From Shinella daejeonensis (GTDB lineage: Bacteria > Pseudomonadota > Alphaproteobacteria > Rhizobiales > Rhizobiaceae), in NCBI RefSeq assembly GCF_024281235.1, contig NZ_JAHWXY010000014.1:1-64000 (forward strand): DNA of 64,000 bases, read 5' to 3'. Shown piece by piece: positions 1-8,358 of the stretch. The position numbers and the translations under genes are program-made. Each line of letters begins with the position of its first letter. Position 1 is the stretch's first letter. The notes below the pieces were generated by a model that saw only the letters and a list, made by a program, of their open reading frames with translations, was not told the DNA's origin and did not search any database.

Positions 1-322
1 GACAAGTTCGTCGGCCGCCAGAAGCGCCCAACGCCCTCGTCGATGAGCGGCGTTATAAGCCCACCAACCATAAACAGTCAACAGGAGATATGACATTTTT
101 TTGAAAAAATTCCAAGTCTTGTCTTTCCCCCCGGGCCGGCTCCCGGGAATCCGGGCGTTATCCGAAATCGGCGGCAGGCCTCCTGTCCTGCCTTCAGATA
201 CACACAATCCCCGCGTCTACACTGGACCGAAGGCGCGGGCGCGGTGATTTGACTTCCGCCCCCTCGTGCGTGCATGGTCCCGCCCCTGACGGCATTCTCT
301 GACGAGGCAAAGCAACAACGGC
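1..322. other. Intergenic region upstream of the M23 peptidase
   Basis: No protein gene is supportable in this stretch. It holds the leftward promoter at 53-81, an A/T-rich patch at about 93-112, and a short inverted repeat of CCCGGG around 132-149. The promoter of the rightward M23 gene must lie between about 110 and 320, but I cannot point to convincing -35 and -10 boxes. Confidence 0.5.
53..81 (-). promoter_or_regulatory. Strong sigma70-type promoter firing leftwards
   Basis: Read on the minus strand there is a -35 box TTGACT (76-81), a spacer of exactly 17 bases, and a -10 box TTATAA (53-58). Transcription would start near position 45 and leave the window at the left edge. No gene on this side is visible. 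The near-consensus boxes and the GC-rich start region resemble stable-RNA promoters, so an rRNA or tRNA operon may lie just outside; that is inference. Confidence 0.6.
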
Positions 323-2284
323 ATGACGACCGACCGGAACATGATCCGATCTCTCGGCAACGAGCCGCCGATTCTCGCCGACGGGCGAAAGGCGCCCGAC
401 CGCCGCGAGATTTCGCTTCGCTGGCTCTCCGGGACGTTCCTCACCGGCATTACCTCATCCCTGCTGATGGGCGTGGCGCTTTTTGCCGCGCTCGACGGCC
501 GCCAGCAGCTTGCCATCCCCGCCGAAGCCTACGCCGCGCTCGACCCGACCGGGCAGGCCGCGAGAAACCCGGCGGTCGCCGCCAAGCGCGGCGAGCGCAT
601 ACTGGAGCCCGCGCTCGTCACCAAGCCGTCCGACAAGAAGGTCATGGAAATTTCGACCCTGATCCATGACGGCGAGAAGGAAGTGGTTCGTCGCCAGCCT
701 TTCGCCCACGTCAAGATGGCGCTTGCCGTCAACCATACGCCGACAGAGGACTATCCCCGCTTCGATCCGCTCGCCATTTTCTCTCCGAGCGGGCGGGACA
801 CCACATCGGCCTCCCGCATGGGCACGATCTATGGCTCCGACGTCGAATCGGAGGTGGCGCTTCAGACCGGCGATTTTCCGAGCGGCGGTTCGGCGCTCGA
901 TTACGGCGATCTGATGTCGATCGAGGAAGTGGAGGAGAACGTCCGCACCAACGGTTCGGTTCTGACCGACGGCAACGTCCAGGTCGCCTCCCTCGCCTAT
1001 GTCGACCCGCGCCGCTTCGCCTCCGACAGTTCCGACATCGACCTCTTCGCCGGCCTGACGGCGCGCGTGGTCGAAGAGAACATGAGCGTGTCGACCTATG
1101 ACACGATCACCCCGGACGATACGGAATACGCCGACGACGTGCTTCCCGCGCGCCAGGATACCGATATCGACACGCTGATGATCGGGGCCGGTTATACCAA
1201 GGCGCAGGCCGAAGACCTCGCCGCCTATCTCGAAGGACAGCTCGGGAGCCGGGAGCTTGCCGAAGGCGATGTGCTGCGTATCTGCATCGCGCAGCAGGGC
1301 AAGGAGGCCGATATCGTCCGCGCCAGCGTCTATTCGCGCGGCCGGCATGTGACGACCGCCGCCCTCGACGACAAGGGCCGCTTTGTCACCGGGGCCGAGC
1401 CACCCTATCTGGATGCGGTGGCGACCGCATTCGACGACGATGGAAAGCCGGCGATCATCACCGGCCGCGACCTGCCGCGCGTCTATGACGGCATCTACCG
1501 CGCCGCCCTGTCCTATGGCATGGGCAAGGAGATGACGGCGGAGATGATCCGCATCCTGGCCAGCAATGTCGATTTCCAGGCGCAGCTGCGTTCCACGGAC
1601 ACGCTCGAGGCCCTCTATTCCGTCTCCGACGAAAACGGCCAGGCCACCGAGGATTCGGAGCTTTTGTTCCTCACCGCGAAATTCGGTGATACGCAGACCG
1701 GCGTTTATCGCTTCCAGAACCCCGAGGACAATTCGGTCGACTATTATGACGAGAACGGCAAGAGCATCCGCCAGTTCCTGCTGCGCAATCCCGTTCCGAA
1801 CGGCGTCTTCCGCTCCGGCTTCGGCATGCGGCGCCATCCGATCCTCGGTTTCTCGCGCATGCACACGGGCGTCGACTGGGCCGCTCCGCGCGGCACGCCG
1901 ATCATCGCCGCCGGCAACGGCGTGGTGGAAAAGGCAGGATGGGATTCGGGCGGTTACGGCAACCAGACCCTGATCCGCCACGCCAACGGCTACGTGTCCT
2001 CCTACAATCACCAGAGCGCCATCGCCAAGGGCATCAAGCCCGGAGTCAAGGTGCAGCAGGGGCAGGTGATCGGCTTTGTCGGCACGACCGGCCTTTCGAC
2101 CGGACCGCACCTGCATTACGAACTCATCGTCAACGGCAACAAGGTGGATGCGCTGAAGATCCGTCTGCCCGGCGGCAAGTCGCTGGAAGGCAAGGCCCTT
2201 GCCCAGTTCGAAGTCGAGCGAAAACGCATCGACGATCTGCTGGGCCGCAGCGACAGTTCGACGGAAGTCGCCGAAACCCGCTAA
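323..2284 (+). CDS. M23 family metallopeptidase (LytM domain), membrane-anchored
   Basis: This 653-residue protein is probably a periplasmic peptidoglycan endopeptidase or a regulator of cell-wall amidases. One hydrophobic segment near residues 35-57 follows a charged N-terminus, so it is likely a single-pass inner-membrane protein with the rest in the periplasm. The C-terminal LytM domain (about 498-605) starts at GFGMRRHP and holds the zinc-ligand motif HTGVD (H514, D518) and the GPHLHYE motif (H596, H598), so all key catalytic residues are present. The middle 400 residues are acidic and of unknown fold. It stands alone and ends before a bidirectional terminator shared with clpB. Family and activity are secure; the exact cell-wall bond cut is not. 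Confidence 0.9.
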   Translation: MTTDRNMIRSLGNEPPILADGRKAPDRREISLRWLSGTFLTGITSSLLMGVALFAALDGRQQLAIPAEAYAALDPTGQAARNPAVAAKRGERILEPALVTKPSDKKVMEISTLIHDGEKEVVRRQPFAHVKMALAVNHTPTEDYPRFDPLAIFSPSGRDTTSASRMGTIYGSDVESEVALQTGDFPSGGSALDYGDLMSIEEVEENVRTNGSVLTDGNVQVASLAYVDPRRFASDSSDIDLFAGLTARVVEENMSVSTYDTITPDDTEYADDVLPARQDTDIDTLMIGAGYTKAQAEDLAAYLEGQLGSRELAEGDVLRICIAQQGKEADIVRASVYSRGRHVTTAALDDKGRFVTGAEPPYLDAVATAFDDDGKPAIITGRDLPRVYDGIYRAALSYGMGKEMTAEMIRILASNVDFQAQLRSTDTLEALYSVSDENGQATEDSELLFLTAKFGDTQTGVYRFQNPEDNSVDYYDENGKSIRQFLLRNPVPNGVFRSGFGMRRHPILGFSRMHTGVDWAAPRGTPIIAAGNGVVEKAGWDSGGYGNQTLIRHANGYVSSYNHQSAIAKGIKPGVKVQQGQVIGFVGTTGLSTGPHLHYELIVNGNKVDALKIRLPGGKSLEGKALAQFEVERKRIDDLLGRSDSSTEVAETR

Positions 2285-2390
2285 CACCGGAGCCGTGGAC
2301 CTGCCGCATCTTCCCGTCCCGTGAAGAGCCTCGCTCGGCCGGCCGCTGCGCAAGCCGGCCCTGACGCGCAAGGCCGCCGGGAGCCAAGCA

Positions 2391-2418
2391 AAAAGCGCGG
2401 GCCGTAACCCGCGCTTTT
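2391..2418. terminator. Bidirectional terminator between M23 gene and clpB
   Basis: A perfect 11-bp stem (AAAAGCGCGGG at 2391-2401 with CCCGCGCTTTT at 2408-2418) surrounds a six-base loop. It has A and T runs on its two sides, so it can end transcripts from both converging genes. Confidence 0.9.
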
Positions 2419-2477
2419 GCCTTTTTCCGATCGGTGGCCGCGAACCCGTCTTCGGCCCCGGCTTCTCGACCCCGGCG

Positions 2478-5084
2478 TCAGGCCGCCTTGCTCATCCCGC
2501 CTGGGCGCGGCGAAAACAGCAGCCGGTCGGAGCCGGCCGTCACCTTGACGGTCGAATCGTCCACGATGTCTCCGGCGAGAATCCGCTCGGCCAGCGGATC
2601 CTGAAGATGCTTCTGGATCGCCCGCTTCAGTGGCCGTGCGCCATAGACGGGATCATACCCCTTCTCGGCCAGCCAGTGCACCGCTTCCTCATCCAGCTCC
2701 AGTGTGATCTTGCGATCGGCCAGAAGCCCGCGCAGCCGCTCGAGCTGGATATCGACGATCGCGCCCATTTCCGAGCGTTTGAGGCGATGGAACAGGATGA
2801 TCTCGTCGATCCGGTTCAGGAATTCCGGCCGGAAGGATGCCTTGACGACATCCATGACCTGATCGCGAACCGCCTCGCTGTCTTCATCCTCGCCGAGCGC
2901 CGTCAGATATTCAGCACCCAGGTTCGAGGTCATGATGATCATCGTATTGCGGAAATCCACGGTGCGGCCCTGACCGTCGGTCAGGCGGCCGTCATCGAGG
3001 ACTTGCAGGAGCACGTTGAAGACATCCGGATGCGCCTTTTCGATCTCGTCGAACAGCACGACCTGATAGGGCCGGCGACGGACCGATTCGGTGAGTGCCC
3101 CGCCCTCCTCGTAGCCGACATAGCCGGGAGGCGCGCCGATCAGCCGGGCCACGGAATGCTTCTCCATGTATTCCGACATGTCCATGCGCTGGATCGCCGT
3201 CTCGTCATCGAAGAGGAAGCGGGCGAGCGCCTTGGTCAGCTCCGTCTTGCCGACGCCGGTCGGCCCGAGGAAGATGAACGAGCCGATCGGCCGGTTCGGA
3301 TCCTGAAGGCCGGCGCGCGCGCGGCGAACGGCCCGGGAGACCGCCTGGACGGCGTCGCCCTGACCGACCACCCACCGGGCCAGGTCATCTTCCATCCGAA
3401 GCAGCTTGTCCCGTTCGCCTTCGAGCATCTTGTCCACGGGAATGCCCGTCCAGCGGGAGACCACATGGGCGATATTGTCAGGGGTGACGACCTCCTGCAC
3501 CATCGGATCGATATCGCCGGCATCGCGGCCTTCGGCCGCCTCAAGCTCCTTCTCGAGGTTCGGAATGATACCATAGGCTAGCTCGCCGGCGCGCTGGAAC
3601 TCACCTTTTCGCTGCGCGATGGCCAGTTCGTTGCGCAACTCGTCAAGCTGGCGCTTCAGGTCGGCGGCGCGGCCGAGCTTGGATTTTTCCGCCTGCCAGC
3701 GCGCGGTGAGGGCTGCCGCTTCTTCTTCCAAGGCCGCCAGATCGATTTCAAGTCTTTCCAGCCGGTCCTGCGAGGACCGGTCGGTCTCCTTCTTCAGGGC
3801 CTCGCGCTCGATCTTGAGCTGGATGATGCGGCGGTCAAGCTCATCAAGCTCTTCCGGCTTGGAATCGACCTGCATGCGCAGGCGCGCGGCGGCCTCGTCC
3901 ATCAGGTCGATGGCCTTGTCCGGCAGGAAACGGTCGGTGATATAGCGATTGGAAAGCGTCGCTGCGGCAACGATGGCCGAATCGGAGATCCGCACCTTGT
4001 GGTGCTGCTCGTATTTCTCCTTGAGGCCCCGCAGGATCGAGATCGTGTCCTCGACGGTCGGCTCCTCCACCATGACAGGCTGGAACCGCCGGGCGAGCGC
4101 CGCATCCTTCTCGACATGCTTGCGATACTCGTCGAGCGTGGTCGCGCCGACGCAGTGCAGCTCGCCGCGGGCAAGCGCGGGCTTCAGGAGGTTGGAGGCG
4201 TCCATCGCCCCGTCCGCCTTGCCGGCGCCGACCAGCGTATGCATCTCGTCGATGAACAGGATGATCTCGCCGTCTTCCGCCTGCACTTCGCTCAAGACCG
4301 CCTTCAGCCGCTCCTCGAATTCGCCGCGATATTTCGCGCCGGCGATCAGCGCGCCCATGTCGAGCGCCATCAGCTTCTTGTCCTTCAGGCTTTCCGGCAC
4401 GTCGCCATTGACGATACGCAACGCAAGCCCCTCGGCGATCGCCGTCTTGCCGACGCCGGGCTCGCCGATCAGCACTGGATTGTTCTTGGTGCGGCGCGAC
4501 AGGACCTGGATCGTGCGGCGGATTTCGTCGTCCCGGCCGATGACCGGGTCGAGCCGGCCTTCGCGTGCGTCGGCCGTCAGGTCACGGGCGAATTTCTTCA
4601 GCGAATCGAAACCCTGTTCCGCGCTCGCCGTATCGGCGGTGCGACCCTTGCGGATGTCGTTGATGACCTCGTTGAGCTTGGCGGGCGTCACGCCGGCCTT
4701 GGCGAGAATCTCCGACGTCGCCGCGGATTTTTCGATCGCCAGCGCCAGAAGCAGGCGCTCGACCGTGACAAAGCTGTCGCCGGCCTTCTTCGCGGCCTCC
4801 TCGGCGGTGGAGAAAACTTTCGCGACCTGCTGAGAGAGATAGACCTGTCCGTTGCCGCCGGAAACTTTCGGCTGCCTGGAAAGGGCAGCGTCATTGGCCA
4901 TCCGCGCTTCGCGCGCGTTGCCGCCGGCCCGCTCGATCAGCGACGCGGCCATGCCCTGCTCGTCATCGAGCAGAACTTTCAGGATGTGCTCGGGTGTGAA
5001 CTGCGGATTACCGTCCGCCAGCGCTTTCGTCTGGGCCGATTGCAGGAAACCGCGAACGCGCTCGGAATATTTTTCAATGTTCAT
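2478..5084 (-). CDS. clpB: ATP-dependent chaperone ClpB (Hsp104 disaggregase)
   Basis: ClpB is a cytosolic hexameric AAA+ unfoldase that, with DnaK, pulls proteins out of aggregates after heat stress. The 868-residue product has the Clp N-domain (from [13 protein letters not shown]), NBD1 with Walker [10 protein letters not shown], the long coiled-coil middle domain ([11 protein letters not shown] region) that separates ClpB from ClpA/ClpC, and NBD2 with GPTGVGKTE and the FDEIEKAH Walker B. The start at 5084 is set by family alignment and by a GGAGG 9 bases upstream; the frame stays open for 68 more codons upstream but that part is not ClpB-like. A heat-shock-type promoter lies about 130 bases upstream. 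Monocistronic. Confidence 0.97.
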   Translation of the reverse strand: MNIEKYSERVRGFLQSAQTKALADGNPQFTPEHILKVLLDDEQGMAASLIERAGGNAREARMANDAALSRQPKVSGGNGQVYLSQQVAKVFSTAEEAAKKAGDSFVTVERLLLALAIEKSAATSEILAKAGVTPAKLNEVINDIRKGRTADTASAEQGFDSLKKFARDLTADAREGRLDPVIGRDDEIRRTIQVLSRRTKNNPVLIGEPGVGKTAIAEGLALRIVNGDVPESLKDKKLMALDMGALIAGAKYRGEFEERLKAVLSEVQAEDGEIILFIDEMHTLVGAGKADGAMDASNLLKPALARGELHCVGATTLDEYRKHVEKDAALARRFQPVMVEEPTVEDTISILRGLKEKYEQHHKVRISDSAIVAAATLSNRYITDRFLPDKAIDLMDEAAARLRMQVDSKPEELDELDRRIIQLKIEREALKKETDRSSQDRLERLEIDLAALEEEAAALTARWQAEKSKLGRAADLKRQLDELRNELAIAQRKGEFQRAGELAYGIIPNLEKELEAAEGRDAGDIDPMVQEVVTPDNIAHVVSRWTGIPVDKMLEGERDKLLRMEDDLARWVVGQGDAVQAVSRAVRRARAGLQDPNRPIGSFIFLGPTGVGKTELTKALARFLFDDETAIQRMDMSEYMEKHSVARLIGAPPGYVGYEEGGALTESVRRRPYQVVLFDEIEKAHPDVFNVLLQVLDDGRLTDGQGRTVDFRNTMIIMTSNLGAEYLTALGEDEDSEAVRDQVMDVVKASFRPEFLNRIDEIILFHRLKRSEMGAIVDIQLERLRGLLADRKITLELDEEAVHWLAEKGYDPVYGARPLKRAIQKHLQDPLAERILAGDIVDDSTVKVTAGSDRLLFSPRPGGMSKAA

Positions 5085-5214
5085 TGTCTGCCTCCAGGAC
5101 TCGCCCGGCCCTTCACAAGGCGCCGGCCGACGTTTCAGGACAGGGCTCCCATGCCGGCAAGCCCTTTCATTGCTGCGACGACCCTGTTTGCACATGGCCG
5201 ATCGCCTGAAGCGA

Positions 5215-5242
5215 ATATGGGGAGAACAGTGTGGAATTAAAG
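5215..5242 (-). promoter_or_regulatory. Heat-shock sigma32 (RpoH)-type promoter of clpB
   Basis: On the minus strand there is CCCCATAT (5215-5222), an exact match to the sigma32 -10 consensus CCCCATNT, preceded 13 bases upstream by CTTTAAT (5236-5242), a 5-of-7 match to CTTGAAA. The predicted start near 5207 leaves a leader of about 120 bases before clpB. Confidence 0.6.
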
Positions 5243-5300
5243 AGAGGCCAGACGCCGCAAGCGACAATTTTACCAGCTGAAATCCCATCGGCAGAGACGC

Positions 5301-5324
5301 GAAAACCCGGCGCGGGGCCGGGTT
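5301..5324 (-). terminator. Terminator downstream of the DUF4167 gene
   Basis: An 8-bp stem (AACCCGGC 5304-5311 with GCCGGGTT 5317-5324) with a 5-base loop is followed on the minus strand by TTTT. It closes the leftward transcript that ends with the DUF4167 gene and insulates clpB from it. Confidence 0.75.
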
Positions 5325-5351
5325 CCTGCCTGATGGATGATTTTTCTTCCC

Positions 5352-6056
5352 TTACTCCGAGGTGACAACCTCAAGGGACGAGGCTTCTCCGCCTGTCGCG
5401 GGACGCTCTTCCTCGCCTGCGGCCTGGGCCTCACTGCTGCGCCTCGTGCGGCGCGGGCGCGTCACGCTGCGGCGGCGCGGCGTCTGGCTGCGGGGGGCTG
5501 CGGCGTCCTCCTCCTCGAGAGAGACTTCGACCGGCGTGCCCTCGATAACCGGCTGCGGGCCGGTGCCCTCGATGACCGGTTGCGGGCCAGTGCCCCCGAT
5601 ATCCGCCGTCTCCGGGGTGCTTTCCGGAGCCGGCTTGACAGGCTTTGCGGGCTTTGTGACGGCGGCGGCCGCGCTTTCCTCTACGGCAGGCGTCAGATCG
5701 CCCTCTTCCTGATCACGGTCGAAACCGTCGCGGTCGGAAAAGTCGTTGCGATCCTCGCGGGCGACACGATCCTGCATCTGCGCCTGCGCGGCGGCAATGA
5801 TCCGATTGTAGTGCTCCGCATGCTGGAGATAGTTCTCCGCAATGACGCGGTCGCCGGAACTCTGGGCGTCACGGGCAAGTGCGGTGTATTTCTCGGCAAT
5901 ATGCTGCGCTGTGCCTCTGATCTTCACATCCGGACCCGAACTGTCGTAGGTCCGCGTCAGGGGATTACCGCCCTTACGGTGATTGTTGTTGCCGTTATTG
6001 TTATTGTTATTATTGCTACGCCCGCGACCGCGCTTGTTTTGCTGTCCTGGCCTCAT
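5352..6056 (-). CDS. DUF4167 domain-containing protein, Asn-rich N-terminus
   Basis: Function unknown. The 234-residue protein begins with a basic, low-complexity stretch (RG repeats and a run of seven Asn, about residues 8-35), followed by the conserved DUF4167 core (about 36-105: LTRTYDSSGPDVKIRGTA, EKYTALARDA, AENYLQHAEHYNRI) typical of Rhizobiales, then an acidic Pro/Ala/Glu-rich tail. The tail carries two back-to-back copies of a 9-residue unit around PQPVIEGTG. The RG/N-rich head with an acidic tail would suit a nucleic-acid or ribosome partner, but that is inference. It is the last gene of a same-strand series lysC-ptsP-prfA-prmC, though 304 bases separate it from prmC, so it may have its own promoter. 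Confidence 0.85.
   Translation of the reverse strand: MRPGQQNKRGRGRSNNNNNNNGNNNHRKGGNPLTRTYDSSGPDVKIRGTAQHIAEKYTALARDAQSSGDRVIAENYLQHAEHYNRIIAAAQAQMQDRVAREDRNDFSDRDGFDRDQEEGDLTPAVEESAAAAVTKPAKPVKPAPESTPETADIGGTGPQPVIEGTGPQPVIEGTPVEVSLEEEDAAAPRSQTPRRRSVTRPRRTRRSSEAQAAGEEERPATGGEASSLEVVTSE
5539..5592. repeat. Two-unit 27-bp in-frame tandem repeat in the DUF4167 gene
   Basis: Units 5539-5565 and 5566-5592 match with only a few changes and encode two copies of a PQPVIEGTG-like unit. The repeat is a multiple of three, so gain or loss of a unit would keep the frame. Confidence 0.8.
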
Positions 6057-6360
6057 ATGTCACTCACCTAATGTATCGAGTATCGATGATCATGTGTCTG
6101 CATGCCCGATCGGCCGAGCCGGATCAGGCAACCTTAGCCGCGGCCAAACCGCATCGGTGGCCCTGTCGCCGTAAGACGCCAAATTAACAGGTACCCGCAC
6201 AGGGCAGTCTTCAATCCAGCAACTCTTCGAAGAGAGCAACCCTCGCGATCGGGTCATGCAGGAACGAATCCTCTGCGTCATGACCGCTTGCCCAGTGCGT
6301 GGCCGCAACCTATCCCGCTTCCCGCCTGATTCCAAGCCTTTTCTTTGCAGAAGCGGAATT
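6057..6360. other. Intergenic region between DUF4167 gene and prmC
   Basis: No supportable gene is seen; the open frames here lack coding signals and known families. It contains a perfect 12-bp palindrome CTCTTCGAAGAG (6223-6234) and the presumed ribosome site of DUF4167 (AGGTGAG just upstream of 6056). I cannot assign a promoter. Confidence 0.4.
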
Positions 6361-7254
6361 TTACTGCGCAGTCGCAGCATTCCGATCCATAGCCTTGCGT
6401 TCGAAGATCAGGGCGCGATCGTTTCCGCCGAGATCCCGCACCGCCTCGATCAGGCGGAAGCCCTCCGCCGCCATAAGGTCGGCTACCGTGTCCTTCTGGT
6501 CGTAACCAATCTCCAGTCCGACCCGCCCCTCCGGCGAAAGATGGGAAACGGCGCCGGCCGCAATGGCGCGATAGGCGTCCAGCCCGTCGCGACCACCGTC
6601 CAGCGCCAGAACGGGATCGTACAGCCGAACCTCCGCGTCCAGCGTCTCCACGACGGAGCGGACGATATACGGCGGATTTGACACTATGATATCGAATCGT
6701 CCGCTCACGGCGGAAAACCAGTCGCTCTCCACCGTTTCGAAACGGTCGGCGACGCCGTTCAGATCGGCATTGCGCCGCGCCGTTTCAAGGGCTCCGGGTG
6801 AAAGATCGACACCCACCCCGGTAGCACCCGGCACGAGATCGAGAAGCGCCAGACAAATCGCGCCCGTTCCCGTTCCCAGATCGAGGATGCGGCAGCCGCC
6901 GCTTTCCGCCATCATGCGCCGGGCCGGCGCGACCAGCGCCTCGACAAGGATTTCCGTATCCGGCCGCGGCTCCAGCGTTTCCGGGGACAATTCCAGTTCG
7001 AGATCCAGAAAAGCGCGTCGTCCGAGAATCCGATGCACCGGCTCCCGAGCGGCGCGGCGTTCCAAAGCCCGGTCGATCGCCGTCATCTCGCCGGCGTCGA
7101 GCATCCGCGCGCCCTCGCTGATCAGTTCGGCCGGCGTCAGATGCAGGGAAGCGGCGACCAGCATGCGCGCATCTCCCGCCGCTTCGGCGATACCGGCCTC
7201 CTGCAACCGACGGCGCGCCGCGGCAACAACCCCGGCGAGCGTCGATCCGCTCAT
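6361..7254 (-). CDS. prmC: Peptide chain release factor N5-glutamine methyltransferase PrmC
   Basis: PrmC (HemK) methylates the glutamine of the GGQ motif in release factors RF1 and RF2, using S-adenosylmethionine, and so speeds translation termination. The 297-residue protein has an N-terminal helical release-factor-binding domain and a Rossmann methyltransferase domain with motif [15 protein letters not shown] and the catalytic NPPY motif (N193, in VSNPPYI). Its start overlaps the end of prfA by four bases, so enzyme and substrate are translationally coupled. This prfA-prmC pairing is very common in bacteria and supports the call. Confidence 0.96.
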   Translation of the reverse strand: MSGSTLAGVVAAARRRLQEAGIAEAAGDARMLVAASLHLTPAELISEGARMLDAGEMTAIDRALERRAAREPVHRILGRRAFLDLELELSPETLEPRPDTEILVEALVAPARRMMAESGGCRILDLGTGTGAICLALLDLVPGATGVGVDLSPGALETARRNADLNGVADRFETVESDWFSAVSGRFDIIVSNPPYIVRSVVETLDAEVRLYDPVLALDGGRDGLDAYRAIAAGAVSHLSPEGRVGLEIGYDQKDTVADLMAAEGFRLIEAVRDLGGNDRALIFERKAMDRNAATAQ

Positions 7255-8336
7255 GGCCTGCCCTGCTCGCCGAGCTGGGCGAGCTGCCCCGCCTGATAAT
7301 CCGTCACCAGTGCGTCGACCACCTCGTCGATCTCGCCTTCCATCATCCGGTCGAGTTTGTAGAGCGTCAGGTTGATGCGATGATCGGTGACGCGTCCCTG
7401 CGGGAAATTGTAGGTACGAATCCGCTCCGAACGGTCACCGGAGCCGACCTGGCTCTTGCGATCGGCGGAGCGTTCGCTTTCGGCGCGCTGGCGCTCCATG
7501 TCATAGAGCCGCGAACGCAGCACCTGCATGGCCCTGGCGCGGTTCTGATGCTGTGATTTTTCCGAACTGGTCACGACGAGGCCGGTCGGCAGATGGGTAA
7601 TGCGCACCGCCGAATCGGTGGTGTTGACGTGCTGCCCGCCCGCGCCCGAAGAACGCATCGTATCGATACGAACATCCTCCGGACGGATTTCGATATCGAT
7701 GTCTTCGGCTTCCGGCAGCACGGCGACCGTCGCCGCCGACGTATGGATGCGGCCGCCCGCCTCGGTCTCCGGCACACGCTGCACGCGGTGGACGCCCGAT
7801 TCGAACTTCAGCTTGGCGAAAACGCCCCGCCCGGTGATCGTCGCGATGATTTCCTTGTAACCGCCCGCTTCGCCCTCGTTTGCCGAAAGAAGCTCCACCT
7901 TCCAGCCATGGGAGGCGGCGTAGCGCTCATACATGCGGAAGAGATCGCCGGCAAAAAGCGCCGCCTCCGAGCCGCCAGTGCCCGCCCGGATTTCGAGAAT
8001 CGCGCTTTTCTCATCCGCCGCGTCTTTCGGCAGCAGCAGGATCTGCATTTCCTGCTCGATCGTTTCCAGCCGATCACCGAGTTCCGGCAGCTCCATTTCC
8101 GCCAGGTCCCGCATCTCGCGATCCGTCGTCTTGTCGGCCAGCAGGGTTTCAAGCCCCTTGAGATCGTCGGCCACCTTCTGGTAATCGCGAATCTTCGTCA
8201 CCACCGGCTGCAACTCGGCATATTCCGATGCAAGGCGCACATAGGTATCGGAGTCCGGGCCGGCGGACATGCGCGCCTCGATCTCGCCGAAGCGGCGTTC
8301 GAGTTCACGCATCTTTTCGATTGGAAGCTTCGCCAC
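7251..8336 (-). CDS. prfA: Peptide chain release factor 1 (RF1)
   Basis: RF1 recognises UAA and UAG stop codons in the ribosomal A site and triggers release of the finished peptide. The 361-residue product has the class I release factor domains and the GGQ motif (residues 233-235, in [15 protein letters not shown]), the same position as in E. coli RF1. I chose a GTG start at 8336, giving [16 protein letters not shown], because related rhizobial RF1 proteins begin this way and a GGAG lies 7 bases upstream; the frame stays open further upstream into ptsP but is not RF1-like. It lies 22 bases after ptsP and overlaps prmC. Confidence 0.97.
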   Translation of the reverse strand: MAKLPIEKMRELERRFGEIEARMSAGPDSDTYVRLASEYAELQPVVTKIRDYQKVADDLKGLETLLADKTTDREMRDLAEMELPELGDRLETIEQEMQILLLPKDAADEKSAILEIRAGTGGSEAALFAGDLFRMYERYAASHGWKVELLSANEGEAGGYKEIIATITGRGVFAKLKFESGVHRVQRVPETEAGGRIHTSAATVAVLPEAEDIDIEIRPEDVRIDTMRSSGAGGQHVNTTDSAVRITHLPTGLVVTSSEKSQHQNRARAMQVLRSRLYDMERQRAESERSADRKSQVGSGDRSERIRTYNFPQGRVTDHRINLTLYKLDRMMEGEIDEVVDALVTDYQAGQLAQLGEQGRP

Positions 8337-8358
8337 CTTGGCACTCCGGATGGATATC

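Noticed and set aside
1-96. A minus-strand frame (ATG at 96, starting MSYLLLTVYGWW) open to the left edge
   Set aside because: It starts upstream of the strong leftward promoter at 53-81 and has no ribosome site, so that promoter would not transcribe its start. More likely promoter DNA of an RNA gene.
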